Positions 54,381-62,671 of a DNA stretch of 64,000 nucleotides are shown piece by piece (the stretch's first letter is position 1; every line of letters begins with the position of its first letter). Below the pieces are notes generated by a model. It saw nothing but the letters and a program-made list of their open reading frames with translations. It did no database searches and was not told where the DNA came from. The DNA comes from Salegentibacter sp. 24 (GTDB lineage Bacteria; Bacteroidota; Bacteroidia; Flavobacteriales; Flavobacteriaceae). The stretch covers positions 119,066 to 183,065 of the forward strand of contig NZ_SNWE01000007.1 of assembly GCF_004362395.1 (NCBI RefSeq), given 5' to 3'. The translations under genes and the position numbers were made by a program.

Positions 54381-54728
54381 TTATGTTAAGTTCAGATTTT
54401 GATTGAGCAGTTCAACATTAAAATTAATTTTTGCGTTCAATGCCTTAAAAACTTTTAGAATAGTTTCAAATCGAGCGTCGGTCAAATGGTTTTCGATTTT
54501 TGAAATCTGTGCTTTTTGTACACCGACCAATTCGCCAAGTTGAGCCTGTGTCAAGTTCCTTTCTTTTCGAGCTTGTTTGATGGCGTTTCCGATTAGGTCT
54601 AGCCGAAGTTCGTTTTCAAATTCGTCTCTTTTTGGCGTTCCTTTTTCTCCGATATATTTATCGGTCAATTCATCCAAACTGTAAGTTTTCATTCCTTTAT
54701 TTTCCATCTCGTTATTTTTTAGCCTCAA
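54381..54728 (-). CDS. XRE-family antitoxin
   Basis: About 115 residues from the first ATG; ATG codons at residues 8 and 13 are alternative starts. MKTYSLDELTDKYIGEKGTPKRDEFENELRLDLIGNAIKQ is the leading region typical of HigA-like partners of Gp49-type toxins; the helix-turn-helix is RNLTQAQLGELVGVQKAQISKIENHLTDARFETILKVFKAL. Frame intact. It overlaps the end of the toxin gene by 17 bp. With the toxin interrupted, this antitoxin is an orphan that may still repress promoters. Confidence 0.85.
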   Translation of the reverse strand: MRLKNNEMENKGMKTYSLDELTDKYIGEKGTPKRDEFENELRLDLIGNAIKQARKERNLTQAQLGELVGVQKAQISKIENHLTDARFETILKVFKALNAKINFNVELLNQNLNLT

Positions 54729-55050
54729 AATATTGTTTCATTATCCGTTCTGTTTTTTCAATTTCATTTTTGGGTGTCTTGGCTGTTTTTTTCTCGATTC
54801 CGTGAGTTGATATTACAACCGTTTCGGTTTTATCTGTCTTATCCCAAAAAGCAAAAAGTCGATATTTGGTTTTATTGTGAGGAGTCCGAAATTCCCAAAC
54901 ATTATTATTCAATTTTTTGAAAAGTTCGTTGTCATTAACAATTTGAGCTATTCGCAAATTATAAATAATTTTTTCACGTGCCTTTTCATTGAGTCCGTTT
55001 TAAAACTCATTCACTTCCTCCAGCAATTCGACCTTAAATTTCTGATTCAT
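54712..55050 (-). pseudogene. RelE/HigB (Gp49-like) toxin with a premature stop
   Basis: From ATG 55050 the frame gives MNQKFKVELLEEVNEF, then TAA at 55000-55002, and then continues without further stops as NGLNEKAREKIIYNLRIAQI, FKKLNNNVWEFRTPHNKTKYRLFAFWD and ETVVISTHGIEKKTAKTPKNEIEKTERI. The whole reads as a 112-residue phage-derived Gp49-like toxin with one nonsense codon (probably TTA to TAA). A shorter product from internal codons would lack the first strand and helix. Toxicity is therefore probably lost. Confidence 0.75.
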
Positions 55051-55181
55051 TCGGCTATTTATTTTTACAAACATAAATGTTTCTTATTTAGGAAACAATT
55101 TTAATTTGAAGACGAATTTTGGCATTACTCACAACGCTTACGGTTGTCGCAAACAAAGGGTCTCTTCGAATAAGGTTAATT

Positions 55182-55909
55182 TTAGAAACCAAGATAGAAA
55201 ATCCTTAATCCGACAAGTTCGCGTCCTACTCCCGCAACTTGCGATAGTGTACCGAGCAAACAATGACCGGCAATAAATAGTAATTGTGAACTATAATTAA
55301 GATGGTAGAACCGACCTACCAATGTTGTCTTATAGGAGAAGGCATTAAACCACCTTTCTTCTTTGCGTCGATGGGGGTTACTACCAACTCCTTTTAAAAT
55401 ATCACTAAATAAGCTTATTATAGTGGAATCCACGATCTTTAAGTGCTTTACAGGTAAAGACAGCGGACTGCTGTCCGATAAAAATGAACGATATGTACTA
55501 ATTATGGCATAGTAGATACTTGAAAAGACTTCGCTACTACGATTCTTATTAGCATCAGACAAGGTGCTTGGTTGTGGAGAATGTTTGAGGTTTAAATGTC
55601 CTACTGGCCTTTCGCAGGCCAATAATATCGTAGATAATTCCCGCAAAGAGTTACCACCGCTCAAAGTGGCATAGAGCATCGTAACTAAATGATCCTATGT
55701 TTTGAAACGCTTATAATACTTGTCTCAATGATGATGAGATACTGTCCGGGTAATTATTGAGGGGGAAGCAATGTTGCTTAAAAATGTGCTGTCCGCTAAA
55801 GTTATTACTTTTTTCCTGTATTTGGTTTTGTGGTAAAAACAAGATACAAAATAAGCGGAAAATCCTTTTTTAGGAAATTCCGCTTTTAAAATCTTCACAA
55901 GACACTACT
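55182..55909 (-). mobile_element. 5' part of a decayed IS4-family element (transposase N-terminal half)
   Basis: Minus strand. The outer end AGTAGTGTCTTGT, a leader hairpin and the first codons match the remnant at 53850. Then, after a TAG in place of Tyr (RFKT-stop-DHLVTM), LYATLSGGNSLRELSTILLA, STLSDANKNRSSEVFSSIYY and LKIVDSTIISLFSDILKGVG follow, with the first catalytic Asp in KIVDST. Beyond NPHRRKEE the frame shifts (KKKGGL in another frame) and similarity fades by about 55380. Together with 51631-52240 it would make about 1.3 kb, the size of one IS4-family element. Confidence 0.75.
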
Positions 55910-55919
55910 GATAAAAATA
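55910..55919. repeat. Right copy of the 10-bp direct repeat flanking the split IS4 element
   Basis: GATAAAAATA, identical to 51621-51630, directly outside the right IS end. Confidence 0.6.
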
Positions 55920-56037
55920 TATTTATAGGGCGGGCTTATTTTTTACAATATTAACCGCAGAAAGCTGAAAACCTTGTGTAATTCACTTAAATACAGTAAT
56001 TTTCAGTCCCATTCTACAACTTAATATTATTGTTATA

Positions 56038-58251
56038 TTGAAACATCATTACCTGCTATTTATTTTTTGTGTCATAAGTTTAAATTCGCTTTTCTCGCAA
56101 AATGGCGAACCTGTTTCTATTGATAGCCTCGAGCGTTTATCCGATCTTGCATCGGATTATATTGTAAATTATAATTATAAAGACGGGGTAGAAAATGCCT
56201 ATCTCCTGCTTGAACTTGCCGAAGATGCGGATGAGGAATATTATAAATTTCACGCTCACAACTATTTGGGTACCGCCTATAACGAGTTAAAGGATACTCT
56301 AAGAGCTAAGAAAAATTACCTTAAGGCCCTGGATTATGCCCGTGAACTAAAGAATGATACCCTGTTAATATATATCTACAATAACCTGGGTAATATTTAT
56401 TCGGAAGAAAAAGGAAATGAAGAGAAAGGAATTGATTATTACAATAAAGTAATTGACCTGGCCGATTCTTTGGGTATTGAAAATGAAAAGCTAACCCCCA
56501 CGGTTAATATTGCCTGGACTTATATAGATGGTAAGAAGTATGATCGGGCGTACCCCTTCCTTAAAAAATCATTAAAACTTATTGAGAACGAGGAAAATAA
56601 TATCGCCCGGTCCCAGCTGTATATGTTGCTAGGGAGATACCATCAAAAAACTCAAAATCTGGATTCGGCTGAATATTACTTTAAAGAAGGGCTGTATCTT
56701 GCTGAAAAGGATAGTTTGATCCTCCCGGCTGCCCTTATCAGTAAAGATTACGCCAATATGCTTTTTTCCACTGGAAATTTTGAAGATGCATATAAGAGCC
56801 TTTTAAAGTATGACAAGTATAATGCTCAGCTTTTTGAAAATGAAAAGTTGGCGCAAATACAAAGTGCCAATGCCCGGTTTGATGTCAATGAATATCGCCG
56901 AAACCTCGAAATCTCGAAAAAAGAGCAGGCCTACCAGGATGAGTTAATTGAAAAGTCTACCGAGAAGATCCTGATTATGGTAGTGGCTTCACTGATCCTG
57001 ATTATCATTCTTCTGATCTTAAATAAAATAAACCAGGATAGAAAAAAACTCATTAACGAGCTTAAAGAGCGAAACAATCAGTTAAGGGATTCCAGGGATA
57101 ATGCCGAGCGGCTCTCCAGGTTAAAAACCGAGTTTTTGTCTACGGTCAGTCACGAGCTAAGGACCCCGCTATACGGGGTTGTGGGACTAACTTCCTTATT
57201 GTTAGATGACAAAACCCTTAAAAAACATGAAAATGATCTGAAATCATTAAAATTTTCAGCCGATTATCTTTTAGCACTGATCAATGATGTGTTACAAATG
57301 AACAAAATGGAATCTAATCAGGTAAAACTGGAGAATATTTCCTTTAATTTGGAGGAACTGGTGCTGAGTATCGTGAATACTTTTGAGTTTACCCGCCTTC
57401 AGAATAAAAACAAAATGCATTACCATATCGACCATAAGATCCCGGTAAACCTTATCGGAGATCCTGTGAGGTTATCCCAGGTCCTGATGAACCTGGTAGG
57501 AAATGCCGTGAAATTTACGGAAAATGGAAATATTCATATAAATATAGAACTGCAAGACAGGGTGGAAGATAGGGCAGTAATTTATTTTGAAGTAAAGGAT
57601 GATGGAATTGGTATTCCCGTAAGTAAACAAAAAATGATTTTTGAGGAGTTTTCCCAGCTTAAATCTTCCAATTATAATTACCAGGGAACCGGCTTGGGCT
57701 TGCCGATTGTAAAACGATTGCTGGAACTCTTTAACTCCCAAATTCACTTAAAGAGTAAAGAGGGTGAGGGCTCTGTTTTCTGTTTTAGTTTGAGTTTAAA
57801 GGAAGACCAGGCTCCTGCTCAGAGTGCCGGGTTTGCACATGAGGTTTACTTAGACAACCTGAAGGAATCGCAAAAAATACTGGTAGTAGATGATAATCGG
57901 ATTAACCAGGTGGTCACAAGAAGGATTCTGGAAAAGCAGAACTTTACCTGCGTGGTGGCGGAAAATGGAGTGGAAGCCATTGAACGGGTAACGGCTGAAA
58001 ATTTTGATCTTATATTAATGGATCTAAATATGCCTGGCATCAATGGGATGGAAACAACCCGGCGCATTAGAGTATTCAATAAACATGTCCCCATAGTTGC
58101 CCTGACCGCGGTAGAAATAGAAGAGGTCAGGAATGAAATCCACGAGGCGGGCATGAACGATATTATTGTAAAACCCTACGATGTAGAACGATTCTATCAA
58201 ATAATAAAACGCAACCTAAGCCAGAATATTGAAGCAAGCACTAAAAATTAA
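56038..58251 (+). CDS. TPR-containing hybrid sensor histidine kinase/response regulator
   Basis: 737 residues from a TTG start; no in-frame ATG gives a signal peptide. Order: signal peptide (1-20), five or six TPR repeats (about 30-270), membrane helix (311-329), coiled coil (330-360), HisKA with His372 in STVSHELRTP, HATPase with N box Asn485/Asn489 (MNLVGNAVKFT), G1 DDGIGIP (521-527) and G2 GTGLGLPIVKRL, then a receiver domain (about 613-727) with Asp662 (LILMDLNMPG) and Lys712 (IVKPYD). The TPR part would sense in the periplasm; phosphate passes from His372 to Asp662. No separate DNA-binding regulator adjoins, so output is through an unlinked partner or phosphotransfer protein. Confidence 0.93.
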   Translation: MKHHYLLFIFCVISLNSLFSQNGEPVSIDSLERLSDLASDYIVNYNYKDGVENAYLLLELAEDADEEYYKFHAHNYLGTAYNELKDTLRAKKNYLKALDYARELKNDTLLIYIYNNLGNIYSEEKGNEEKGIDYYNKVIDLADSLGIENEKLTPTVNIAWTYIDGKKYDRAYPFLKKSLKLIENEENNIARSQLYMLLGRYHQKTQNLDSAEYYFKEGLYLAEKDSLILPAALISKDYANMLFSTGNFEDAYKSLLKYDKYNAQLFENEKLAQIQSANARFDVNEYRRNLEISKKEQAYQDELIEKSTEKILIMVVASLILIIILLILNKINQDRKKLINELKERNNQLRDSRDNAERLSRLKTEFLSTVSHELRTPLYGVVGLTSLLLDDKTLKKHENDLKSLKFSADYLLALINDVLQMNKMESNQVKLENISFNLEELVLSIVNTFEFTRLQNKNKMHYHIDHKIPVNLIGDPVRLSQVLMNLVGNAVKFTENGNIHINIELQDRVEDRAVIYFEVKDDGIGIPVSKQKMIFEEFSQLKSSNYNYQGTGLGLPIVKRLLELFNSQIHLKSKEGEGSVFCFSLSLKEDQAPAQSAGFAHEVYLDNLKESQKILVVDDNRINQVVTRRILEKQNFTCVVAENGVEAIERVTAENFDLILMDLNMPGINGMETTRRIRVFNKHVPIVALTAVEIEEVRNEIHEAGMNDIIVKPYDVERFYQIIKRNLSQNIEASTKN

Positions 58252-58278
58252 AGTAAAGACTGCCAGAATTTTAATTTG

Positions 58279-58641
58279 TTATAATCGGTAAGTTAACTTT
58301 ACTTTTCCTTTTGTTGCTTTATAAGGATCCAAGGTTATATATTTTTTAGACTCGCCATAATAATCTAACCTTATTTCTTCTTCAAAATCACCTATGAAAT
58401 AATAATCTCCATTTGAATCTTGAGTCCTGTTCGAACTTATGTTTAAGCGAATTGTATCATTTGAATTACCTTTAATTTTTGTGTAGAAAACGGAGTAGTG
58501 CTTATCAGGAAGAGGTATAAGGCTGTCAACAAATGGTTCGTTGAAATTTTCAATGGTTGCTTTTTTACTGTCCGGAGAATTTCCGCACGAGTTCAACAAT
58601 ATCAAAAGGGTCAGTAACTTCAGGTATTTTTTTTCATACTT
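58279..58641 (-). pseudogene. Small lipoprotein gene with start-proximal frameshift
   Basis: The main frame (58279-58605) encodes 108 residues including LLNSCGNSPDSKKATIENFN, a lipobox without enough signal peptide. Extending it upstream gives YLKLLTLLILLNSC. An ATG at 58639-58641 followed by eight A leads into it if one A is added (MKKKYLKLLTLLILLNSC). So either slippage in the A8 tract controls expression or the gene is broken. The mature part (SVFYTKIKGNSNDTIRLNIS, YYFIGDFEEEIRLDYYGESK) is a small beta protein with no family recognised. Confidence 0.55.
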
Positions 58642-58807
58642 ATATAGATAAAATTGAATATTTCTGTAAGTATTAACTACAACTTACCGTTAAATGCAAT
58701 ATTAGATTTATTTGCTAATAAACCTAGTGTATTTTTAATACTAATGAAATTCTCTTTTCTTATTTATTCAGAACCTGAAATTTTAAAAACCCCACATTAC
58801 TTTATAG

Positions 58808-59428
58808 TTATACTACCGCACTTGCTATCAAAGGTACTTCGTAAGGAAAGGCAAATTTCTGGTGGTCGGTTCCTGTTAGCCAGGATTGGTGATCCTGTTT
58901 TTTCAGAACTACCGGCATTCTTTTTTTATTGTTATGGATTTCAGCCATGAGTTCATTGGCTTCTGTTGTTACAATAGCATAGGAGTTAATGGATTCATTG
59001 GTTTCCGGGTTAATCCAGGTGGAGTAGATTCCTGCAAAAGCAAAAATTTCCTGGCCAGTAGGGGTAATTAAGTACTTCTGTTTATCTTTTCCTTTTGTAT
59101 CTTTCCACTGCCACTCGTAATAGCCATCTGCGATAATTAAACAGCGCTTTTTTACTGAATTCCTAAAAGCAGGTTTCTCTGATATGGTCTCGATCTTGGC
59201 ATTCAGGGTCATTTTTTTGATGTTATCATCCTTCGCCCAGAATGGTATAAGTCCCCAATTGAACATCTGGATCTCACCCTGGTTCTCATCTGAAATCACC
59301 GGGGTTTTTGAGAACGTAAAAGCGTTTATTTCTAACTGGGGTTTATAGGAATCTGGTTCAATAAACCTTGCATCCAGGCTGCGTTCGATTTCGCTAAGTC
59401 TGGAATTTAATTTGGTACGGTAGCACAT
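58808..59428 (-). CDS. SOS-response-associated peptidase (SRAP/HMCES, YedK-like)
   Basis: 206 residues from ATG 59428, which makes Cys the second residue as needed: MCYRTKL, the catalytic Cys2 that becomes N-terminal and links to abasic sites. Other marks: FNWGLIPFWAKDD, LNAKIETISEKPAFRNSVKKRCLI (catalytic Asn and Glu), GYYEWQW (Glu), YAIVTTEAN and HNNKKRMPVVL (catalytic His in the HxRMP motif). A longer frame upstream would bury Cys2 and is unlikely. The protein shields abasic sites in single-stranded DNA. Confidence 0.93.
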   Translation of the reverse strand: MCYRTKLNSRLSEIERSLDARFIEPDSYKPQLEINAFTFSKTPVISDENQGEIQMFNWGLIPFWAKDDNIKKMTLNAKIETISEKPAFRNSVKKRCLIIADGYYEWQWKDTKGKDKQKYLITPTGQEIFAFAGIYSTWINPETNESINSYAIVTTEANELMAEIHNNKKRMPVVLKKQDHQSWLTGTDHQKFAFPYEVPLIASAVV

Positions 59429-59783
59429 TGCCTTAATATTTAGTCTTTCCAATGTACTAAAAGCAATCAGTACGTACAATATTAGGAGAGGTACCTAAGA
59501 AAAACATTAATACAGCTTAAACATAATTCAGGAAGATGTTTTTGTATTTGTTCATAAAAATTAACTGTTTACGAATCATGAACGAAAGTGAAACATGAAC
59601 AAATGGAAGGAGCTCGTTTATACTTTAAAGAACCTGGAAGGACCAAGGCATATTTAAGCAAAATATGAAATTTCTAATAATTTGGATGGGAACCTTATTT
59701 TTCATTTTGCTATCAGCAACGAGGCTTTAAGGACGGTAAAGAAGGGATGATACAATAATTCAATAGTTATCTATAAAATAAAA
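59429..59783. other. Intergenic stretch, nothing convincing
   Basis: About 350 bp. Two tiny plus-strand frames exist (a 20-codon one starting at 59595 and a 21-codon hydrophobic one, MKFLIIWMGTLFFILLSATRL-like without its last residue, starting near 59665). Both are too short to accept. Confidence 0.4.
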
Positions 59784-59840
59784 AGGCCTGAAAAGTATTT
59801 ATATCACCGCTTTGATGATATAGACTTTTCAGGCCTATTT
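59784..59840. terminator. Bidirectional terminator beside htpG
   Basis: AGGCCTGAAAAGT (59784-59796) pairs with ACTTTTCAGGCCT (59824-59836), enclosing ATATCA/TGATAT, with A-rich and T-rich flanks on both sides. It lies 23 bp after the htpG stop on the minus strand. Confidence 0.85.
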
Positions 59841-59862
59841 TATTATTTCCGTTTGGTGAAAA

Positions 59863-61749
59863 TTATTTTACCATATCAAAACTACGTTTTACGAAATTGG
59901 TGAGCTCTTCACCTTTAAGCAGGTTTTGAGATAATCTCGCAAGGTCCAGAGAATGCTTGATCAAGCGTTCTTGTTTCTTCTCAGTTTTGGTGTTTAAAAT
60001 TTCGGAAATTAAGGGATGGTTGGTGTTTACCACTAAATTATACATTTCCGGCATATTGCCCATTCCAAACATTCCCCCGCCACCGGTTTGTTGCATTTCC
60101 TTCATTCGGCGCATAAACTCCGGTTGGGTAATTAATAAAGGTGCGGCATCGCTGTCCATTGCTTCCAGTTGAACGGTATATTTTTCCTTCGGGATGACTT
60201 TTTCAAAATCTCCTTTTAATTTCTCTTTTTCTTCTTCAGAAAGTTTGGAGATTTTCTCTTCGTCCTTTTTGATAAGGTTGTCTACCTGATCTGAATCCAC
60301 CCGCACAAAAGTGATTTTCTCTTTCTCGCTTTCCATTTTTTGAAGCAGGTGAGAAATAATAGGAGAATCTAATAGCAATACTTTATATCCTTTGGCCTTG
60401 GCTGCTTGAATATAACTGTGTTGTTCGTCATTATTGGAAGCATACAACACAACCAGGTTTCCGTCTTTATCGGTTTGGTTATCCTTAATTTTATCCTGGA
60501 GTTCCTCAAAAGTGAAATATTCGTTCTCTACCGTAGGATATAGTGCGAATTTCTGGGCTTTTTCGAAGAATTTATCTTCAGAGAGCATACCGTATTCAAT
60601 AACGATCTTAATATCGTTCCATTTCTGCTCAAAATCCTCTCGGTTGTTATTGAAAAGTGATTTCAGTTTATCAGCTACCTTACGGGTAATGTAGCTGGAG
60701 ATCTTTTTAACAGCACCATCTGCCTGGAGGTAAGAACGAGAAACGTTTAAAGGAATATCCGGAGAATCTATTACCCCGCGTAACATGGTTAAGAATTCAG
60801 GAACAATTCCTTCCACATTGTCGGTTACATAAACCTGGTTCTGGTAAAGCTGAATTTTATCCTTTTGAATATTCATATCCTTTGTCATCTTTGGGAAATA
60901 AAGGATCCCGGTAAGATTAAAAGGATAATCTACATTAAGGTGAATATGGAATAAAGGTTCCTCGAATTGCATGGGGTACAACTCGCGGTAAAAACTTTTG
61001 TAATCTTTATCCTCTAACTCGGTAGGCTGCTTTGTCCAGGCCGGTTCAGGATTATTGATAATATTATCAACGGTTTTAGTTTCTGCTTCGGCATCTTCTG
61101 GCGCGTCTTCCGGAAGTGGCAGGGTCTCTTCTTTGGTTCCAAATTTAATTGGGATCGGCATAAACTTATTATACTTAACCAATAGTTCCTGGATCCTGTT
61201 TTCTTCCAAAAACTCCTGGTCCTCTTCGTTTATATGAAGGATGATCTCAGTACCACGCTCTTTTTTGTCAGAATCTCCAAGGGTGAATTCTGTTGTTCCT
61301 TCACAAACCCAATGTGCAGCAGGTTCATCTTTATAAGATTTGGTAATGATTTCCACTTTATTGGCTACCATAAAGGCAGAGTAGAACCCAAGGCCAAAAT
61401 GACCAATAATTCCACTGTCCTTGGCAGAATCTTTATATTTTTCTAAAAATTCTTCAGCACCAGAGAAGGCTACTTCGTTGATATACTTCTCAACTTCTTC
61501 TTTGGTCATCCCAACTCCCTGGTCTATTACATGGAGTTTCTTTCCTTCCTTGTCCACTTTAACCTCAATTACCGGGTTGCCGTATGCTACATCGGTCTCT
61601 CCAATATCGGTTAAGTGCTTTAATTTTAAAGTCGCATCTGTTGCGTTCGAAATCAATTCTCTTAGAAAGATTTCGTGATCACTGTAAAGGAATTTCTTTA
61701 TCAGTGGGAAAATGTTCTCTACGGAGACATTAATTTTTCCGGTTGCCAT
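59863..61749 (-). CDS. htpG: Molecular chaperone HtpG (Hsp90)
   Basis: 628 residues, normal length. GHKL ATPase motifs: RELISNATDATLKLKHL (Glu and Asn of the ATP site), VIDQGVGMTKEEV, GHFGLGFYSAFMVA and GTEIILHI. Middle domain follows with the catalytic Arg in NVSRSYLQADGAVKKI; the C-terminal dimerisation domain ends with LARLSQNLLKGEELTNFVKRSFDMV. An acidic stretch (PLPEDAPEDAEAETKTVDNI) lies between N and middle domains, as in other Bacteroidetes. Divergent from the TetR gene. Confidence 0.97.
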   Translation of the reverse strand: MATGKINVSVENIFPLIKKFLYSDHEIFLRELISNATDATLKLKHLTDIGETDVAYGNPVIEVKVDKEGKKLHVIDQGVGMTKEEVEKYINEVAFSGAEEFLEKYKDSAKDSGIIGHFGLGFYSAFMVANKVEIITKSYKDEPAAHWVCEGTTEFTLGDSDKKERGTEIILHINEEDQEFLEENRIQELLVKYNKFMPIPIKFGTKEETLPLPEDAPEDAEAETKTVDNIINNPEPAWTKQPTELEDKDYKSFYRELYPMQFEEPLFHIHLNVDYPFNLTGILYFPKMTKDMNIQKDKIQLYQNQVYVTDNVEGIVPEFLTMLRGVIDSPDIPLNVSRSYLQADGAVKKISSYITRKVADKLKSLFNNNREDFEQKWNDIKIVIEYGMLSEDKFFEKAQKFALYPTVENEYFTFEELQDKIKDNQTDKDGNLVVLYASNNDEQHSYIQAAKAKGYKVLLLDSPIISHLLQKMESEKEKITFVRVDSDQVDNLIKKDEEKISKLSEEEKEKLKGDFEKVIPKEKYTVQLEAMDSDAAPLLITQPEFMRRMKEMQQTGGGGMFGMGNMPEMYNLVVNTNHPLISEILNTKTEKKQERLIKHSLDLARLSQNLLKGEELTNFVKRSFDMVK

Positions 61750-61912
61750 ATATTTTCGTTTTTAATACTATTTATTGTTGTTTACCTAACAGTCAAAAAA
61801 AATACCATTAAAACTCCGCTGACAAACTGGCATAACTTGTAATGATTCGAGCAGTATCCCGTCTAAACTTCTGAATTTCAAATTTAATAGCCGAGATATT
61901 TTTAACAAACAT

Positions 61913-61958
61913 TTTGTTTAATATTATGAATTTAAACTTAAACAAAACACTATCTTTG
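61913..61958 (+). promoter_or_regulatory. Inverted repeat and -7 element before the TetR gene
   Basis: TTTGTTTAA (61913-61921) and TTAAACAAA (61938-61946) form a perfect 9-bp inverted repeat 16 nt apart, followed by TATCTTTG (61951-61958), a consensus -7 element. Position and symmetry fit a TetR operator. Confidence 0.55.
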
Positions 61959-61975
61959 GAAAAGAAATAAAAGTT

Positions 61976-62650
61976 ATGGCGACCACAGGTAATAAAAAAA
62001 CAACGACTAAAAAGGTACTGGATAAGGATAAGCTCATCGCGATGTATATGGACTATGTATTGGAGCAGGAGCATCGACCTAAAACCGTATATAAGTTTTG
62101 TAAAGCGAATAAAATTAAGGAAGAGGAATTTTATAATTTCTTCGGAAGTTTCGAAGGATTGCAAAAAGGAATTTGGGAGCGTTTTTACGAGCATACGATT
62201 AATGTCATCAATAAAAGCCCTGAATTTGACAGTTTTTCCAATCGAGAAAAAATGCTCACCTTTTATTACACTTTCTTTGAAATGCTTACAGCAAATCGGA
62301 GTTATGTTTTATTCTCCCTACGGGAACACGAGAGTCAATTAAAAAACCTTCAGCAATTAAAAGGCTTAAGGAAAAAAGTGAAATCTTTTGCGAGAGACCT
62401 CATACAGGATGGAAATTCCGATAAAGCAATAAAAGCATTGCAACAATCGGAGGCTGTGTTTTCTGAAGCAGCTTGGGTACAACTAATGTTTTTGATCAAA
62501 TTCTGGATGGATGATAATTCCCCGCAATTTGAAAGTACCGATGTGGCTATAGAAAAATCGGTGAATACGGTCTTTGACGTGTTCGATAATACCCCGCTGG
62601 AACGGGTGATTGATCTAGGTAAATTCCTATGGAAAGAAAAAATGGCTTAA
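61976..62650 (+). CDS. TetR-family regulator
   Basis: 224 residues. The N-terminal helix-turn-helix region includes LIAMYMDYVLEQEHRPKTVYKFCKANKIKEEEFYNFFGSFEGLQKGIW, where KIKEEEFYNFFGSFEGL replaces the usual 'VSKGTLYHHFKSKEEL'. The C-terminal helical ligand/dimer domain follows (MLTFYYTFFEMLTANRSYVLF, WVQLMFLIKFWMDDNSP), resembling the TetR-C domain found next to ABC1 kinases in Bacteroidetes. 21 bp before the AarF gene, so it is probably co-transcribed and may control it. Confidence 0.82.
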   Translation: MATTGNKKTTTKKVLDKDKLIAMYMDYVLEQEHRPKTVYKFCKANKIKEEEFYNFFGSFEGLQKGIWERFYEHTINVINKSPEFDSFSNREKMLTFYYTFFEMLTANRSYVLFSLREHESQLKNLQQLKGLRKKVKSFARDLIQDGNSDKAIKALQQSEAVFSEAAWVQLMFLIKFWMDDNSPQFESTDVAIEKSVNTVFDVFDNTPLERVIDLGKFLWKEKMA

Positions 62651-62671
62651 TAAAGTCTACCCCAAACTACA

